Origin: Fibrobacter sp. UWR2 | GTDB taxonomy: Bacteria > Fibrobacterota > Fibrobacteria > Fibrobacterales > Fibrobacteraceae | Direction: 5' to 3' | NCBI RefSeq assembly: GCF_002210285.1 | Contig: NZ_MWQE01000006.1 | Span: 62,001 to 126,000 of the forward strand | Length of the DNA: 64,000 bases | Part shown: one piece after another, positions 8,625-20,869 of the stretch | How positions within the stretch are numbered: the first letter of the stretch is position 1 | Layout: each line of letters opens with the position of its first letter | Position numbers and translations under genes: made by a program | Notes under the pieces: generated by a model | Told to the model about the DNA's origin: nothing | What the model saw: only the letters and a program-made list of their open reading frames with translations | Database searches by the model: none

Positions 8625-8751
8625 GCTTGAATTATAACAAAAGAAGGTTAAACACCTTCTCTATTATAAATATCTTTGCCGCAAAAAGACAGGGGGCAAA
8701 TTTTTTTTTACCTACGGACGGAACTTTTTATGCCGTTTTTTCGAGTTTTTC

Positions 8752-9798
8752 CTACAGGAACAGCGAGATGCCGATGGTCGCGTGCGTTCCCAACAACTTC
8801 GCATCCTTGACAGAGGATTCAAAGACTACGTCGCTGTTCAGGAGATTTGTAAAACGCTGTATGACACGCAAGTCCACGGAGACGTTCTTGTTCACGATGT
8901 AGCCGATCTCGAGGACCGCGCCCATCTCCAGTCCGGCGGTAGGGAGGGTGTTGTCGTGAGTATCGTCTTGTTCCGTAGTCGTACTCGTGTTGATGGTCTG
9001 GTCGAATTCCGAGGAGCCCGTGAGTTTGAGGCCCAGGTCGAACCCGAGACCGAGGGTGATATTGCCGCCGCCGATTGCGTACTTGATGATGACCGGGATC
9101 TCGAACAGTGCGACATTGACCTTGGCTTCGTCTTCTTCGCTGTAGTCGTCGAACTCGAAGTCTGCCTCGTAGCGGTAGCGGAAATAGCTGAAGGAAAGCC
9201 CGACTGATGCGAACAATCCTTCGATGCCGAGTTTTGTCTGTGCGATGATACCTGCCGTGGCCTCGTATCCGATTCTCCAGTCATCGGTCTCTTCGCCGAT
9301 GAAAAACAGGTTGAAACCGCCACCGAACCTGAACCCCAGGCTGAATCCGCTCGAAAATCCCTCACGGCTTGCGCGGCTGATGTCGGCGTTCTCGTTGGTG
9401 TAGCGGTCGTAGGTGTCGTCGTCGTCATCATCGTCGTCGCTGCTAGCGACCTTGGTCTCGGACGCGGAATCCTTGCATTCTGGGAGGAGCGAGTCTGCGG
9501 GGGTGCAGTCCTCTTCTTCGTCGGAATCGGCCCCTTCGTTTTTAGTTTTCTCCGCGGCTGATTCGGCTACGGCCTCGTTGCTGGCCTGCTCCGTGGTGGA
9601 TTCGGCAGTGGCCTCGCCGCAGCCATCCCCGATGCATTCGGGGTTCGGTTCGTCGGAACCGTCGTTCATTTCCGTGCTGCCACCGTTCTGCGAGGCAATC
9701 CATGCGGAATCCACGTCGGCCTCGTAGGAATCCTGTGCGAAGGCAGAACAGACAATCCCCGAAAAAATGATGGTGGTAAGTACCCTAAACAATTTCAT
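8752..9798 (-). CDS. outer-membrane beta-barrel protein, paralogue B
   Basis: 348 residues from ATG 9798, which begins the signal peptide MKLFRVLTTIIFSGIVCSAFA; the frame stays open for 31 codons upstream, but that part is not coding-like. After the signal come about 130 residues rich in E, D, S and A, including a run of seven Asp (GAC/GAT repeats around 9417-9440) that could slip during replication. The C-terminal 200 residues are a barrel like that of paralogue A (SLGFRFGGGFNLFFIG, LGLGFDLGLKLTGSSEF, LEMGAVLEIGYIV) with terminal FL. Tandem duplication with a hypervariable acidic N-terminal spacer is the main observation. Confidence 0.75.
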   Translation of the reverse strand: MKLFRVLTTIIFSGIVCSAFAQDSYEADVDSAWIASQNGGSTEMNDGSDEPNPECIGDGCGEATAESTTEQASNEAVAESAAEKTKNEGADSDEEEDCTPADSLLPECKDSASETKVASSDDDDDDDDTYDRYTNENADISRASREGFSSGFSLGFRFGGGFNLFFIGEETDDWRIGYEATAGIIAQTKLGIEGLFASVGLSFSYFRYRYEADFEFDDYSEEDEAKVNVALFEIPVIIKYAIGGGNITLGLGFDLGLKLTGSSEFDQTINTSTTTEQDDTHDNTLPTAGLEMGAVLEIGYIVNKNVSVDLRVIQRFTNLLNSDVVFESSVKDAKLLGTHATIGISLFL

Positions 9799-9949
9799 GG
9801 CGATGAATTTAGAAAAAAAGGAGGTGGTCAAGGGGGCGATTAAAGGAAACGGCCGCCAATTTCGCACATTTTTCTTACAAAGTACCCGCATAGGTGTCTT
9901 ATGGATAAATTTATTATATTGACAATTGTATTACAAGGGGACTTTCCGC

Positions 9950-10903
9950 ATGTCACTAACCTTCCGCAACATCCCTCTTTCGGCAATTGCCTTTGCAGTT
10001 GCCATGCCGCTTGCCCTTGTCGCCTGCGGCGACGATTCTTCGTCTTCTGCAAGCGATAACGAAGAACAGCCGGGCTCATCTGCAATCGAAGAAGAACAGC
10101 CGGGCTCTTCGAGTGATGAGACGCTCTTGTCCAGTTCCTCGAATGTCGACGAAGAAGATGAATTTGCTCGAATCGAGACGATGTGCATCACTGCCGGAAC
10201 GAAAATCGGTGGTGTATGCGGTGTTTATGGGTATATTCCTGTGACGGGGTCGGTTTTCAGAGATTGTTATCTCTATACTGAAGATGGATGGGTTTCCAAG
10301 GGCCGGTCTTTTTCGTACTGTAGTGAGTATTTAAGTAACTCAGAAGACTATACGGATGTGGGCGCGACTGAGGGATGTCCTGCCGAAAGCGAGGGTGTGT
10401 ACAAAACGGTGTTAGATACGATTGCCGTGTATGACAATGGGAACGTAATGGAATGGACTTCCTATTATCACTGTGAATCGGGAGAGTGGGTAAAGACTGA
10501 ATGCCGTGACCCGCTCGACGCGTGTACTGCGGACAATGAAGGAGAAATGAAGAATGTTGTATGCTCGCAGCAACCGGACAATCCTAAGGCCGCAAAGACC
10601 GAGTGGGACTTTGTATGTAAAGATAAAAAATGGGAAAAAATGTCTGCTGAAGAATCAAAGACGGCTCGAATCAATGCTCAATGCACTACGGCCGATACGA
10701 AAATCGGGGATGTTTGCAGTATCGTATCTGGTGGAAACGTGTCTTTCGGGATAATGCCCAACCTTCTAACTTGTTATGTCTATACCGAAGAGGGGTGGGT
10801 TTCGAAGGCTAGCGGCAGCGTTAGCTCAACTTGCGAGGAACTCTTGAACGCTCCGGCGGATTCTACGGAAACACCTGCGGATTCTACTGCCGCGGAAGAT
10901 TAG
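9950..10903 (+). CDS. Cys-rich surface lipoprotein with repeated modules
   Basis: 317 residues from ATG 9950, preceded by AAGGGG and a TATATT box at 9915-9920; an upstream TTG would add 8 residues. Lipobox LVAC with the acylated Cys followed by GDD and serine-rich linkers. Two copies of a Cys-containing module (C-x-T/I-A-x-T-K-I-G-x-V-C ... C-Y-x-Y-T-E-(D/E)-G-W-V-S-K) flank a different module of the type 'C-(P/T)-A-(E/D)-(S/N)-E-G ... C-x-x-x-x-W'. The second module recurs in the lipoprotein at 14020-16092. Probably surface-exposed; the paired cysteines suggest disulfides. No enzymatic motif seen. Confidence 0.75.
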   Translation: MSLTFRNIPLSAIAFAVAMPLALVACGDDSSSSASDNEEQPGSSAIEEEQPGSSSDETLLSSSSNVDEEDEFARIETMCITAGTKIGGVCGVYGYIPVTGSVFRDCYLYTEDGWVSKGRSFSYCSEYLSNSEDYTDVGATEGCPAESEGVYKTVLDTIAVYDNGNVMEWTSYYHCESGEWVKTECRDPLDACTADNEGEMKNVVCSQQPDNPKAAKTEWDFVCKDKKWEKMSAEESKTARINAQCTTADTKIGDVCSIVSGGNVSFGIMPNLLTCYVYTEEGWVSKASGSVSSTCEELLNAPADSTETPADSTAAED

Positions 10904-11073
10904 AATTAGCCGTAAAATGAGAATCTTTTTGTTTAAAAAAGATCGAATTTTGTTTATAATTTTGGATTTTTTTTAATTATTTTTCAAAAACTGCCTAAAT
11001 TCGCTCAAAAAGGCCATTTCTGTTTTTAAAATAGTATTGCGCTACGTGGCGCGTTTTTTTTATTTTTATTATC
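10904..11073 (+). other. AT-rich gap with weak hairpin before the TIGR02147 gene
   Basis: 170 bp, very AT-rich. At 11039-11060 a GCGC-tacgtg-GCGC inverted repeat is followed by eight T, which could act as a terminator for the lipoprotein gene or as an attenuator 14 bases before the next ATG. Nothing else seen. Confidence 0.35.
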
Positions 11074-11928
11074 ATGCAGCCTGTTACCGAATACAAAGAT
11101 TATCGTGAATATTTGTTGGATTATTATCGCGAACGAAAGCGCAGTTCCGCGTTTACGTGGCGCGAATTTGCAAAATTGGCGGGGTTTGCTTCGGGGGCTC
11201 ATTTGAAACTTGTTTGTGATGGCAAGATGCGGCTTCGCGAAGAAGGGGCGAAGAAAACCGCACAGGCAATGAACTTATCCGCGTTTGAGCAGGAATATTT
11301 TGTCTTGATGGTGCGTTACGAACGGGCGAAAACGGATCTCGAGAAGAAGAAATGTTTTGAAGAAATGCAAGCGCTCTGTGAAGCCAATCGTGTGAAAATT
11401 CTCGGAAGCGAACTTTATTCCTACTATGAAACATGGAAACATTCTGTCGTCCGTGAGCTTGCTGTAGCGATGCCGGGGGCAAAGCCGAGCGAAATCGCCA
11501 AAGCATGCAAGCCTCCGATTTCTGCTGCAGATGTCAGCGAAAGTTTGTATTTCCTGGTGAAGTCTGGGCTTTTGACGCGCGATATCAAGGGGAACTATCA
11601 CCAGACAAATCAATCGCTCTCGTCTGGACGCTTGAACGTTGTCGCTGTGGCGGTTCACTCGCTATTGCGCCAGATGGGCGAATTTGCTCTCGAGGCATTG
11701 GATAAATTGCCTATTTCGGAACGAAACTTTAGCGGTATTACCATGGGCGTGTCTGCAGAAGGTTATGCTAAAATTGTTGAAGAACTTGCCCAGTGTCGCA
11801 AACGCATTGTCTCGATTGTCACAGAAGACAAGAACGTGGAAAAAGTTTGTCGTTTGAACATGCAGCTTTTCCCGCTGACGGAAAATATTTGCAATGGTAC
11901 TTCTGTAAGAGGCCCCAAAATAAATTGA
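11074..11928 (+). CDS. TIGR02147 family regulator-like protein (DUF4423 type)
   Basis: 284 residues. Opens with YKDYREYLLDYYRERK, then a helix-turn-helix-like segment (about 25-65: FTWREFAKLAGFASGAHLKL..G..RL), a helical region (70-130), a winged-helix-like part (about 145-190: ...LYFLVKSGLLTRDIKGNYHQT) and a C-terminal domain (SERNFSGITMGVSAEGYAKI...CRLNMQLFPL). These match the TIGR02147/DUF4423 family, known mostly as many paralogues in Fibrobacter; function is unproven, DNA binding is inferred. It directly precedes two large lipoproteins, an arrangement repeated at 56.8-58.9 kb. Confidence 0.85.
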   Translation: MQPVTEYKDYREYLLDYYRERKRSSAFTWREFAKLAGFASGAHLKLVCDGKMRLREEGAKKTAQAMNLSAFEQEYFVLMVRYERAKTDLEKKKCFEEMQALCEANRVKILGSELYSYYETWKHSVVRELAVAMPGAKPSEIAKACKPPISAADVSESLYFLVKSGLLTRDIKGNYHQTNQSLSSGRLNVVAVAVHSLLRQMGEFALEALDKLPISERNFSGITMGVSAEGYAKIVEELAQCRKRIVSIVTEDKNVEKVCRLNMQLFPLTENICNGTSVRGPKIN

Positions 11929-11950
11929 TTTTAAGCGAGCGAGTGAGAAT

Positions 11951-14005
11951 ATGAAATATTTGTTTTTATTTTCAATTATAGCTTTATTTTTTGCCTGCTC
12001 CGAAAACAATATGGCAGGTGGCACAAGCGAAGAAGCCGAAGGCATTGTTGCGATTACGGATCGTGAAATTGCAGGTGTAACGCAGAAGGGACCTTTCTTG
12101 GTGGGGTCCTCGGTGACGATTCAGGAACTCGATGGAAAAACTTTAGTTCAAACAGGTAGAAGTTTCAAGACAAGCGTAAAAAGTGATTATGGCGATTTTT
12201 CTGTCAAGAGCGTGAATCTCGCATCGCAGTATGCCTTGCTTGAAGTGACCGGGTATTTTTATAACGAAGTTACTGGGAAAAAATCTGAGGGAATGATTTC
12301 CTTAAATGCCCTTACGGATTTGACAAACCGCAATAACGTTAATGTTAATGTGCTTACGCATTTAGAGGCGGATCGTGTTCTTAACCTCGTTCAGAAACAG
12401 GGACTGTCTTTTACAAAGGCAAAAAAACAGGCTGAGTCAGAAATTTTTTCGTCATTCCGTTTTACGGGTAATCTAGGGTCTCCAGAAGATATGGATATCT
12501 TCTCGGAGGAATCTGATGGGGCGTTGTATGCTTTGAGTGTGCTGATGCTGGGAGATGGCTCTGTAGCTGATTTTTCTGAGCGACTTGCTTTGGCTGCTCG
12601 TTCTTTTGCGGAAAAAGGTGAATGGCAAGGTGCAGAAAAAGATGAAGTGGCGGATTGGGCGTATCAGATTGAAAGTTCTGCAGACCGTTTGGAAGAGATT
12701 AATCGTAATTTGGCGGACTGGATGGAAGAAAAAGTGGGTGATAAAGATGCTTACATCAATCTACCTTATATAAATGAACTGCTTTATAGGTTTTGGACAA
12801 ATGAATATCACCTTGGACCATGTGATAGAGATCATTCTGGAGTTACGAAAAAAATCTCCAATATTCATAGCAAATACTATAATAAAGACTTTATATGCTA
12901 CTCCAATAGTGATGATACGTGTACTGATGATGGTTTCGGATGCCGGTGGTATTTTGCGGAGGAACCGATGGAATTTAATGATGATTCTACCGATTATCTT
13001 GGACACATGACGATTGGGGATGTTTTTTGGACGGCCAAAAATCTAGAATATGATTTTCATGATACGGTTAATGCGAAACAAGCGTGTTATCGCGATGTGC
13101 CTACGTATTGCAAAATGTACGGAATGCTCTACGACTATAGAACAGCTTTGAAAGCGTGCCCGGTTGGATATCGTTTGCCTAAATATGGTGAGGTTGAAAA
13201 TCTTTTGCAATATTATGGTGGCGCGGGCAAGAATGCTGCCGACTCTCTGCTTGTGATGAACGATTATGAACGTGGTATTTCTGGTTTTCAGGCTTTGCTT
13301 GGGGGGCATGGCGAATATGAAGGTTTGAATGAAAATACGGCGTTGTGGATTTCTTCGGACGATTCTATTGGTACAAGATATGTTTTATGGATTGATTCAT
13401 CTACGGCAGAAATTAGGCCATATTCATCTGAATTAGCCTACGTTCGTTGTGTCTTGGATATCGATAGTCTTGTTGCCTCGCAGGAATACGATGAGATGAG
13501 AGATTCTCGAGATAAACAATTGTACCATTATACCAATATTCCGTCGGAATTGCCCGGAAGTCTTTGGCGAGATATTCTGATCTTTGTTGAAAATGTGCAT
13601 TATGACGGTGATTCGCTCTATTCTTGGAACGATGCTGTGGAAGTTGCTTGTCCTGAAGGATGGCGACTGCCTACTATTGAGGAGTGGAAGGGTATTTTCA
13701 CATGGAATGGGGATAATCCTTCTAACGTTCTTTCTGGGGATAGTTCACAGAACGTGGAGTATTATAATGTTTCTAGAATAGATGATCCATTTTACGAATT
13801 GTTTGGGAAAGACAAAAAAAATACTTATTGGACAAGTTCTGCGGGGACCTTTGTAAATTCTTTGGGTGAGAATATCTCGGCAGGATATGCGGTGAACATG
13901 AATACAAATGAGCATAATAGATATGAAGTGAGAATATTGTTGGATGATAAACAGGAAAGACATTCTGTTCGTTGTGTTAAAGATGAAAAATTATATAACA
14001 TTTAA
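11951..14005 (+). CDS. lipoprotein with two Fibrobacter major paralogous (TIGR02145) domains
   Basis: 684 residues. Lipobox FFAC; an N-terminal domain (about 35-270) opening with G-V-T-Q-K-G-P-F-L-x-G-S-S-V and containing NVNVLTHLEADRV; then two copies of the TIGR02145 domain: one around 355-500 (GDVFWTAKNLEY ... YDYRTALKACPVGYRLPKYGEV ... YVRCV) and a second around 525-680 (W-N-D-A-V-E-V-A-C-P-E-G-W-R-L-P-T ... YWTSSA ... VRCVKDE). These domains resemble formylglycine-generating-enzyme/C-type-lectin-like folds and are typical of Fibrobacter surface proteins; binding partner unknown. Clearly more AT-rich than the housekeeping genes nearby. Follows the TIGR02147 gene by 22 bp, so probably one transcript. 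Confidence 0.85.
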   Translation: MKYLFLFSIIALFFACSENNMAGGTSEEAEGIVAITDREIAGVTQKGPFLVGSSVTIQELDGKTLVQTGRSFKTSVKSDYGDFSVKSVNLASQYALLEVTGYFYNEVTGKKSEGMISLNALTDLTNRNNVNVNVLTHLEADRVLNLVQKQGLSFTKAKKQAESEIFSSFRFTGNLGSPEDMDIFSEESDGALYALSVLMLGDGSVADFSERLALAARSFAEKGEWQGAEKDEVADWAYQIESSADRLEEINRNLADWMEEKVGDKDAYINLPYINELLYRFWTNEYHLGPCDRDHSGVTKKISNIHSKYYNKDFICYSNSDDTCTDDGFGCRWYFAEEPMEFNDDSTDYLGHMTIGDVFWTAKNLEYDFHDTVNAKQACYRDVPTYCKMYGMLYDYRTALKACPVGYRLPKYGEVENLLQYYGGAGKNAADSLLVMNDYERGISGFQALLGGHGEYEGLNENTALWISSDDSIGTRYVLWIDSSTAEIRPYSSELAYVRCVLDIDSLVASQEYDEMRDSRDKQLYHYTNIPSELPGSLWRDILIFVENVHYDGDSLYSWNDAVEVACPEGWRLPTIEEWKGIFTWNGDNPSNVLSGDSSQNVEYYNVSRIDDPFYELFGKDKKNTYWTSSAGTFVNSLGENISAGYAVNMNTNEHNRYEVRILLDDKQERHSVRCVKDEKLYNI

Positions 14006-14019
14006 GGAGCGCTAAGAAG

Positions 14020-16092
14020 ATGTGTTACAAAAAATTTATTGTGTCTAGCTTGATTCTTCTTGTTGGAACATTCTTTTGGGCATGTTCGTCCGAAAGTGCT
14101 TCTGGCGGTAACGAGCCCTTTGAGGGCTCAATTAACGGTGTTTCTCAGAAGGGGCCATTCTTGGAAGGTTCGTCGGTCGTGATGCAGGAACTTGAGGGGA
14201 AATCGCTTGCCCAGACAGGTAAAAGCTTTAGAGGGAAAGTGATAAATGACAGGGGCGATTTTTCTATCGAAAATATTGCCTTGGATTATCCCTATGTTTT
14301 GCTTGAAGTGAACGGCTATTACCGTAATGAGGTTACCGGTAAAAAGTCGAATGGCTCAATATTCATGAAGGCTATTGCTGATGTAAGTGGCCAGTCAAAA
14401 GTGAATATAAACCTGCTTACGCATCTTGAATATGAACGAGTTCAGACTTTAGTGGAACAAAACAACATGTCCATTGAAGAAGCAAAACGACAGGCGGATC
14501 GCGAAATTTTTGCAGCTTTTTATGCTGATGTCGATTATGATAAGGTAGAACACTTGAGCATCTTTGGAAATGGCGAAGGGGATGCTGCGCTCTTAGCAAT
14601 CAACGTTCTTTTACTTGGAAACGAGTCGGAAGCTGATTTCATGGCGCGTTTTGCTACGATGGGCCAAGATTTTGCGGCAGATGGCGTTTGGAATGATTCC
14701 TTGCTCAAGATTAAAATTGCAGATTTCGCTTGCGAAGCGAGCCGTTCGGGAAAGCTTGCTGAGATCCGTCGAAATATCGAATCGTGGAAAATTGCCGATG
14801 TCCCGCCATTTGAAACCTATGTGAATAGCTTTTGGGCAAATCAGTATCGCCTTGGCAAATGCGATGCTTCGAATCTTGGAATGAGAAAATTATTTGTTGA
14901 TAGTACAGAAAGTTCGGTTTTTCAAGATTCGGCGTTTAAATGTAGCGAAAACGGGTGGATCCCTTATACAAATGGTGAAGTCTATTCTAAATCAATTGCG
15001 GAGGAATGTACTGCAGAAAATGAAGGCGAGGTCAAAGTTGTGTGGGAAGGGAACCCCAAATACGGATACAATACTTACAATAGGTGTGAAAGCGGCTTGT
15101 GGGTTCGTGGGAATATTAGCCTCACTTGTGATACTGCTGGCGTGCAGGTGGGGGACCTTTGCCGAAAAACTGGAACGATAAACATATTCCAAGCTGGTAT
15201 GAATGTTACGCCTTCTGAAAGAACATTCGCTTATGTTGGCAACGGCGTTTGGGAAGAATGTGACGGCTTGACCAAAATAACCAAGGAATGCACCGCCGAA
15301 AACGTAGGAGATAAAGAAAAAATTGTTTATGGTCGTGATGATAATACATTGTCTATGTATTACCAGTGTTCTAGCGACGGGTGGACTGAAATAGATGAGG
15401 CTACTTTTTACAACTGTGCGGATTCTGTCTCAGTTAGTGGAACCTGCTCATTTGAAGTAGATGGAAAAATGGTGTACTATAAATACAATGATGAAAAATT
15501 TTGGGTTAATGGCAAGATGGTGGATAGCGGGTGGGTGAAAGCCGGCTACGATCCTGAATTAGGTTTTTGTCCAATGTACTATTCTTTGTCTTCCTCATAT
15601 AATCTGCCAAAATTGCTCGATTCCGGTTATTACTATTGCTGGGCCGGGCAATGGGAAAAAGTAAATCTTGTACCGAAGCAATATACGGACCCTCGAAAAG
15701 AAGGCTTGACAGACGAGGAATACGATGTCCTGGATTTGCCCAAGGATGCCAAGGTAGGCGACCGTGCCGGCGGTTTGCTGGAGACATGCGAGTATAATCA
15801 GGATTTATATACGGTAAATGGTTGGGAAGTGTATGATTATTGCATATCTCAAAATTATTACCGCTATCATGAAGATGGTTCTTGGGCAATAGAAACGACG
15901 GATGATTTTTTTGACGATATAAATTCCTCTAGTTTTGAATGTAACGCAGAAACAGAAGGCCAACAGAGGATTAGAATGCCGGACGAAGATCAACCAGGTA
16001 CAGTTTTGCAATGTGTTGCCGTTGATAATGGGACTATTGAATATGATGAAGTAATTGTTGAATACATCTTTAACCGGTACGAAAAGAAATGA
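14020..16092 (+). CDS. lipoprotein paralogue with Cys-rich modules
   Basis: 690 residues. Lipobox WAC; the first 250 residues are a diverged copy of the N-terminal domain of the preceding gene (G-V-S-Q-K-G-P-F-L-E-G-S-S-V, VNINLLTHLEYERV, QADREIFAAF). Instead of TIGR02145 domains the C-terminal part has several modules of the type C-T-A-E-N-(E/V)-G ... C-x-S-x-x-W and C-D-T-A-G-V-Q-V-G-D-L-C, as in the lipoprotein at 9950-10903. So the two large lipoproteins share one domain and swap the rest. AAGGAG precedes the ATG, 14 bp after the previous stop. Surface protein of unknown ligand, AT-rich. Confidence 0.8.
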   Translation: MCYKKFIVSSLILLVGTFFWACSSESASGGNEPFEGSINGVSQKGPFLEGSSVVMQELEGKSLAQTGKSFRGKVINDRGDFSIENIALDYPYVLLEVNGYYRNEVTGKKSNGSIFMKAIADVSGQSKVNINLLTHLEYERVQTLVEQNNMSIEEAKRQADREIFAAFYADVDYDKVEHLSIFGNGEGDAALLAINVLLLGNESEADFMARFATMGQDFAADGVWNDSLLKIKIADFACEASRSGKLAEIRRNIESWKIADVPPFETYVNSFWANQYRLGKCDASNLGMRKLFVDSTESSVFQDSAFKCSENGWIPYTNGEVYSKSIAEECTAENEGEVKVVWEGNPKYGYNTYNRCESGLWVRGNISLTCDTAGVQVGDLCRKTGTINIFQAGMNVTPSERTFAYVGNGVWEECDGLTKITKECTAENVGDKEKIVYGRDDNTLSMYYQCSSDGWTEIDEATFYNCADSVSVSGTCSFEVDGKMVYYKYNDEKFWVNGKMVDSGWVKAGYDPELGFCPMYYSLSSSYNLPKLLDSGYYYCWAGQWEKVNLVPKQYTDPRKEGLTDEEYDVLDLPKDAKVGDRAGGLLETCEYNQDLYTVNGWEVYDYCISQNYYRYHEDGSWAIETTDDFFDDINSSSFECNAETEGQQRIRMPDEDQPGTVLQCVAVDNGTIEYDEVIVEYIFNRYEKK

Positions 16093-16121
16093 ATCCCCCT
16101 CTTTTAAGGGCTTTGAACATC

Positions 16122-16148
16122 GGGATGGCTGACCGCCATCCCTTTTTC
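16122..16148 (+). terminator. rho-independent terminator of the lipoprotein operon
   Basis: Perfect 8-bp stem GGGATGGC / GCCATCCC with a 5-base loop, followed by TTTTT. It closes the TIGR02147-lipoprotein transcript. Confidence 0.85.
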
Positions 16149-16215
16149 TTTCTAAATTTAACCCCGAAAAATTTAATGAGGCCGCGGCGGCATAGCCGGG
16201 GCACTAGAGGATAAA

Positions 16216-18903
<2,688 letters not shown>

Positions 18904-18913
18904 ATTCGCAGCC

Positions 18914-19681
18914 ATGTTCCATCCGTCTGCCTTCGTAAGCCCGCAAGCCAAGGTCCATGAGTCTGCCGTTATTGGCCCGTGGTGCATTGTCGATGCCGGC
19001 GCGGAGGTGGGCGAGGGCGTGGTTCTCGAATCGCGCGTACACGTTTATGGCGGCGTCTCCATCGGGGCGCACACGCATGTGTACGACGGCGCCATCCTCG
19101 GCGCTCCTCCGCAAGATCTCAAGTATGCGGGCGAACCGACCCGCCTTGCCATAGGCGAAAACTGCACCATCCGCGAGTACGTGACAATCAACCGCGGCAC
19201 GGTCCAGGGCGGCGGTTGTACTCGTATTGCAGACAAAGTATTAATCATGGCGTATTCGCATGTCGCACACGATTGCGACATCCATGAGGGTGTTGTCATT
19301 GCGAACGGCTGCCAACTGGGCGGCCACGTGCGTATCGGGGAGTACGCCACCATCGGGGGCGTTACGGGAATCCAGCAGCGCAACCAGGTGGGCGCCTATG
19401 CCTTTGTGGGCGGCACCCACAAGGTAGACCGCGACGTGCCCCCTTGCGTCAAGGCTTCGGGTAACCCGCTCCGTGTGGGGGCACTGAACCTGCATGCACT
19501 CCGCCTGCACCCCGAAGAATTCCCGGAAGAGCGCATCCAGGCGCTCCAGCGTGCCTACCGTGAACTTTACCGCAGCGGCCGTACCATCGCCGATGTTGTC
19601 GAGGAACTGAAAAAAGGCCCGGAACCTCTGTTCCAAGCCTTTTTCGACGAGCACTGGGGCGGCACCTTGGTCCGCCCGTAG
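18914..19681 (+). CDS. lpxA: UDP-N-acetylglucosamine acyltransferase
   Basis: 255 residues, the usual LpxA length. First committed step of lipid A synthesis: transfers a 3-hydroxyacyl chain from ACP to UDP-GlcNAc. The protein starts HPSAFVSPQAKV and is a left-handed beta-helix of hexapeptide repeats (ESAVIGPWCIVDAGAEVGEG...), with the family segments GAPPQDLKY, IREYVTINRGT, MAYSHVAHDC, GGVTGIQQ and DVPPCVKASGNPLR(V), including the catalytic His in AHDC. Confirms a Gram-negative envelope. Lies downstream of leuS rather than with lpxD/fabZ. Confidence 0.96.
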   Translation: MFHPSAFVSPQAKVHESAVIGPWCIVDAGAEVGEGVVLESRVHVYGGVSIGAHTHVYDGAILGAPPQDLKYAGEPTRLAIGENCTIREYVTINRGTVQGGGCTRIADKVLIMAYSHVAHDCDIHEGVVIANGCQLGGHVRIGEYATIGGVTGIQQRNQVGAYAFVGGTHKVDRDVPPCVKASGNPLRVGALNLHALRLHPEEFPEERIQALQRAYRELYRSGRTIADVVEELKKGPEPLFQAFFDEHWGGTLVRP

Positions 19682-19696
19682 TGAGCATTAAGCTTA

Positions 19697-20869
19697 TTAC
19701 TGATTGAACAGCTTGCCCGTATAGCTGTCGAACACTTTCTTCATTTCGGGGAACCATTCGTCGTCACCCTGGTTGTACGCCTGGAATCCGCTTGTCTTGC
19801 CGAATGCCCAGTAGTGCCAGCTGATGCCGTAGTTCTCTGCGGCCTTGATGACGTAGTTCGTCCACTGGGCGCGCGAGGCTTCGCTCGGGGCTTCGCTGGC
19901 GCACTTCGAACCGGAGCGCCCGATGGCGCCGAATTCGCCCATGTTGACCGGCACGCTGTGCTTGCCGTCTACGTCGGGGAAGTAGGCCTTGATGGAATCC
20001 GCGTACTGCTTGAAGTCCGATGTAACCTTGCTCAGGTCGGAACTGGAGAGCGAGGCGCCACACGGGTACATGGTTGCCGTACCTTGGTGGGTGTATTCGT
20101 ACGGGTCGTAGTAGTGGCCGCTTACGATGATGTTGCCGTCCTGGGGTAGGTTGAGCTGCTTGATGGCCCCGAACTTGGAGTATCCGTTGGCTTCGAACAT
20201 CACGGTCTTGTTCGGCGCGACTGCACGGATGGCGGTGTAGCCTGCGGTCATGATGGCGTTCACCGTAGCGGCGCTCTTGATATCGTGCGGCTCGTTCATG
20301 ATCTCGAATACGATCATGCTGTCCGGGAAGTCGTTCAGGCCGGCGGCGATGTCGAGCCACATGACGGCGAAACGCTTCAGTTCATCGTCAAAACCCTGCG
20401 GGTCCTTTTCGTAGTTCACCGCTGCCGCGTTCAGCCCGACATGGTGATGGCAGTTGATGATGACAGGCATGCCGAGACTTATGGCGAGGGCTACGTCTTC
20501 ATGGACGCCGGCGAGGCGGTCTGTATCGATGTGCCCTTCGATATCGGCGTCGTTTTCCCAGCGCACGGGGATACGTACGGAGTTGAAGCCCGCAGCCTTA
20601 ACAATCTTGAGATCTTCGTCGCGCAGGCAGTTGCCCCACCCGCAGTCACCGTTGCCTCCGGTACCCACGGATTCCCAGGAGTTGCCCATGTTGATGCCGC
20701 GTCCGAGCCTCTTGTTCATGGCGCGTCCGAGCGAGTAGTCAACCTTGACGCGGTTGAGCCCCGGTTCGTCTTCGGGCGTAGTGGCCCTGGCGAGACCCTT
20801 GTTGCCGGAGTCGCAACTTACGAGGAGTACGGCGGCGGCGCAAATGGCGATGTTTTTCAATAAGTGCAT
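19697..20869 (-). CDS. GH5 family glycoside hydrolase, lipoprotein (endoglucanase-like)
   Basis: 390 residues. Lipobox LVSC with Cys19, then a GH5 barrel from about residue 40: RGINMGNSWES, VRIPVRW, INCHHH, the acid/base Glu193 in I-M-N-E-P-H, HYYDPYEYTHQG, and the nucleophile Glu312 in NMGEFGAIG. All catalytic elements of a retaining beta-glycanase are present; by the sequence around them a beta-1,4-glucanase is most likely, though a mannanase or xyloglucanase cannot be excluded. Anchored to the membrane by lipid, probably facing outward. AGGA precedes the ATG. Convergent with lpxA, 15 bp from its stop. Confidence 0.9.
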   Translation of the reverse strand: MHLLKNIAICAAAVLLVSCDSGNKGLARATTPEDEPGLNRVKVDYSLGRAMNKRLGRGINMGNSWESVGTGGNGDCGWGNCLRDEDLKIVKAAGFNSVRIPVRWENDADIEGHIDTDRLAGVHEDVALAISLGMPVIINCHHHVGLNAAAVNYEKDPQGFDDELKRFAVMWLDIAAGLNDFPDSMIVFEIMNEPHDIKSAATVNAIMTAGYTAIRAVAPNKTVMFEANGYSKFGAIKQLNLPQDGNIIVSGHYYDPYEYTHQGTATMYPCGASLSSSDLSKVTSDFKQYADSIKAYFPDVDGKHSVPVNMGEFGAIGRSGSKCASEAPSEASRAQWTNYVIKAAENYGISWHYWAFGKTSGFQAYNQGDDEWFPEMKKVFDSYTGKLFNQ

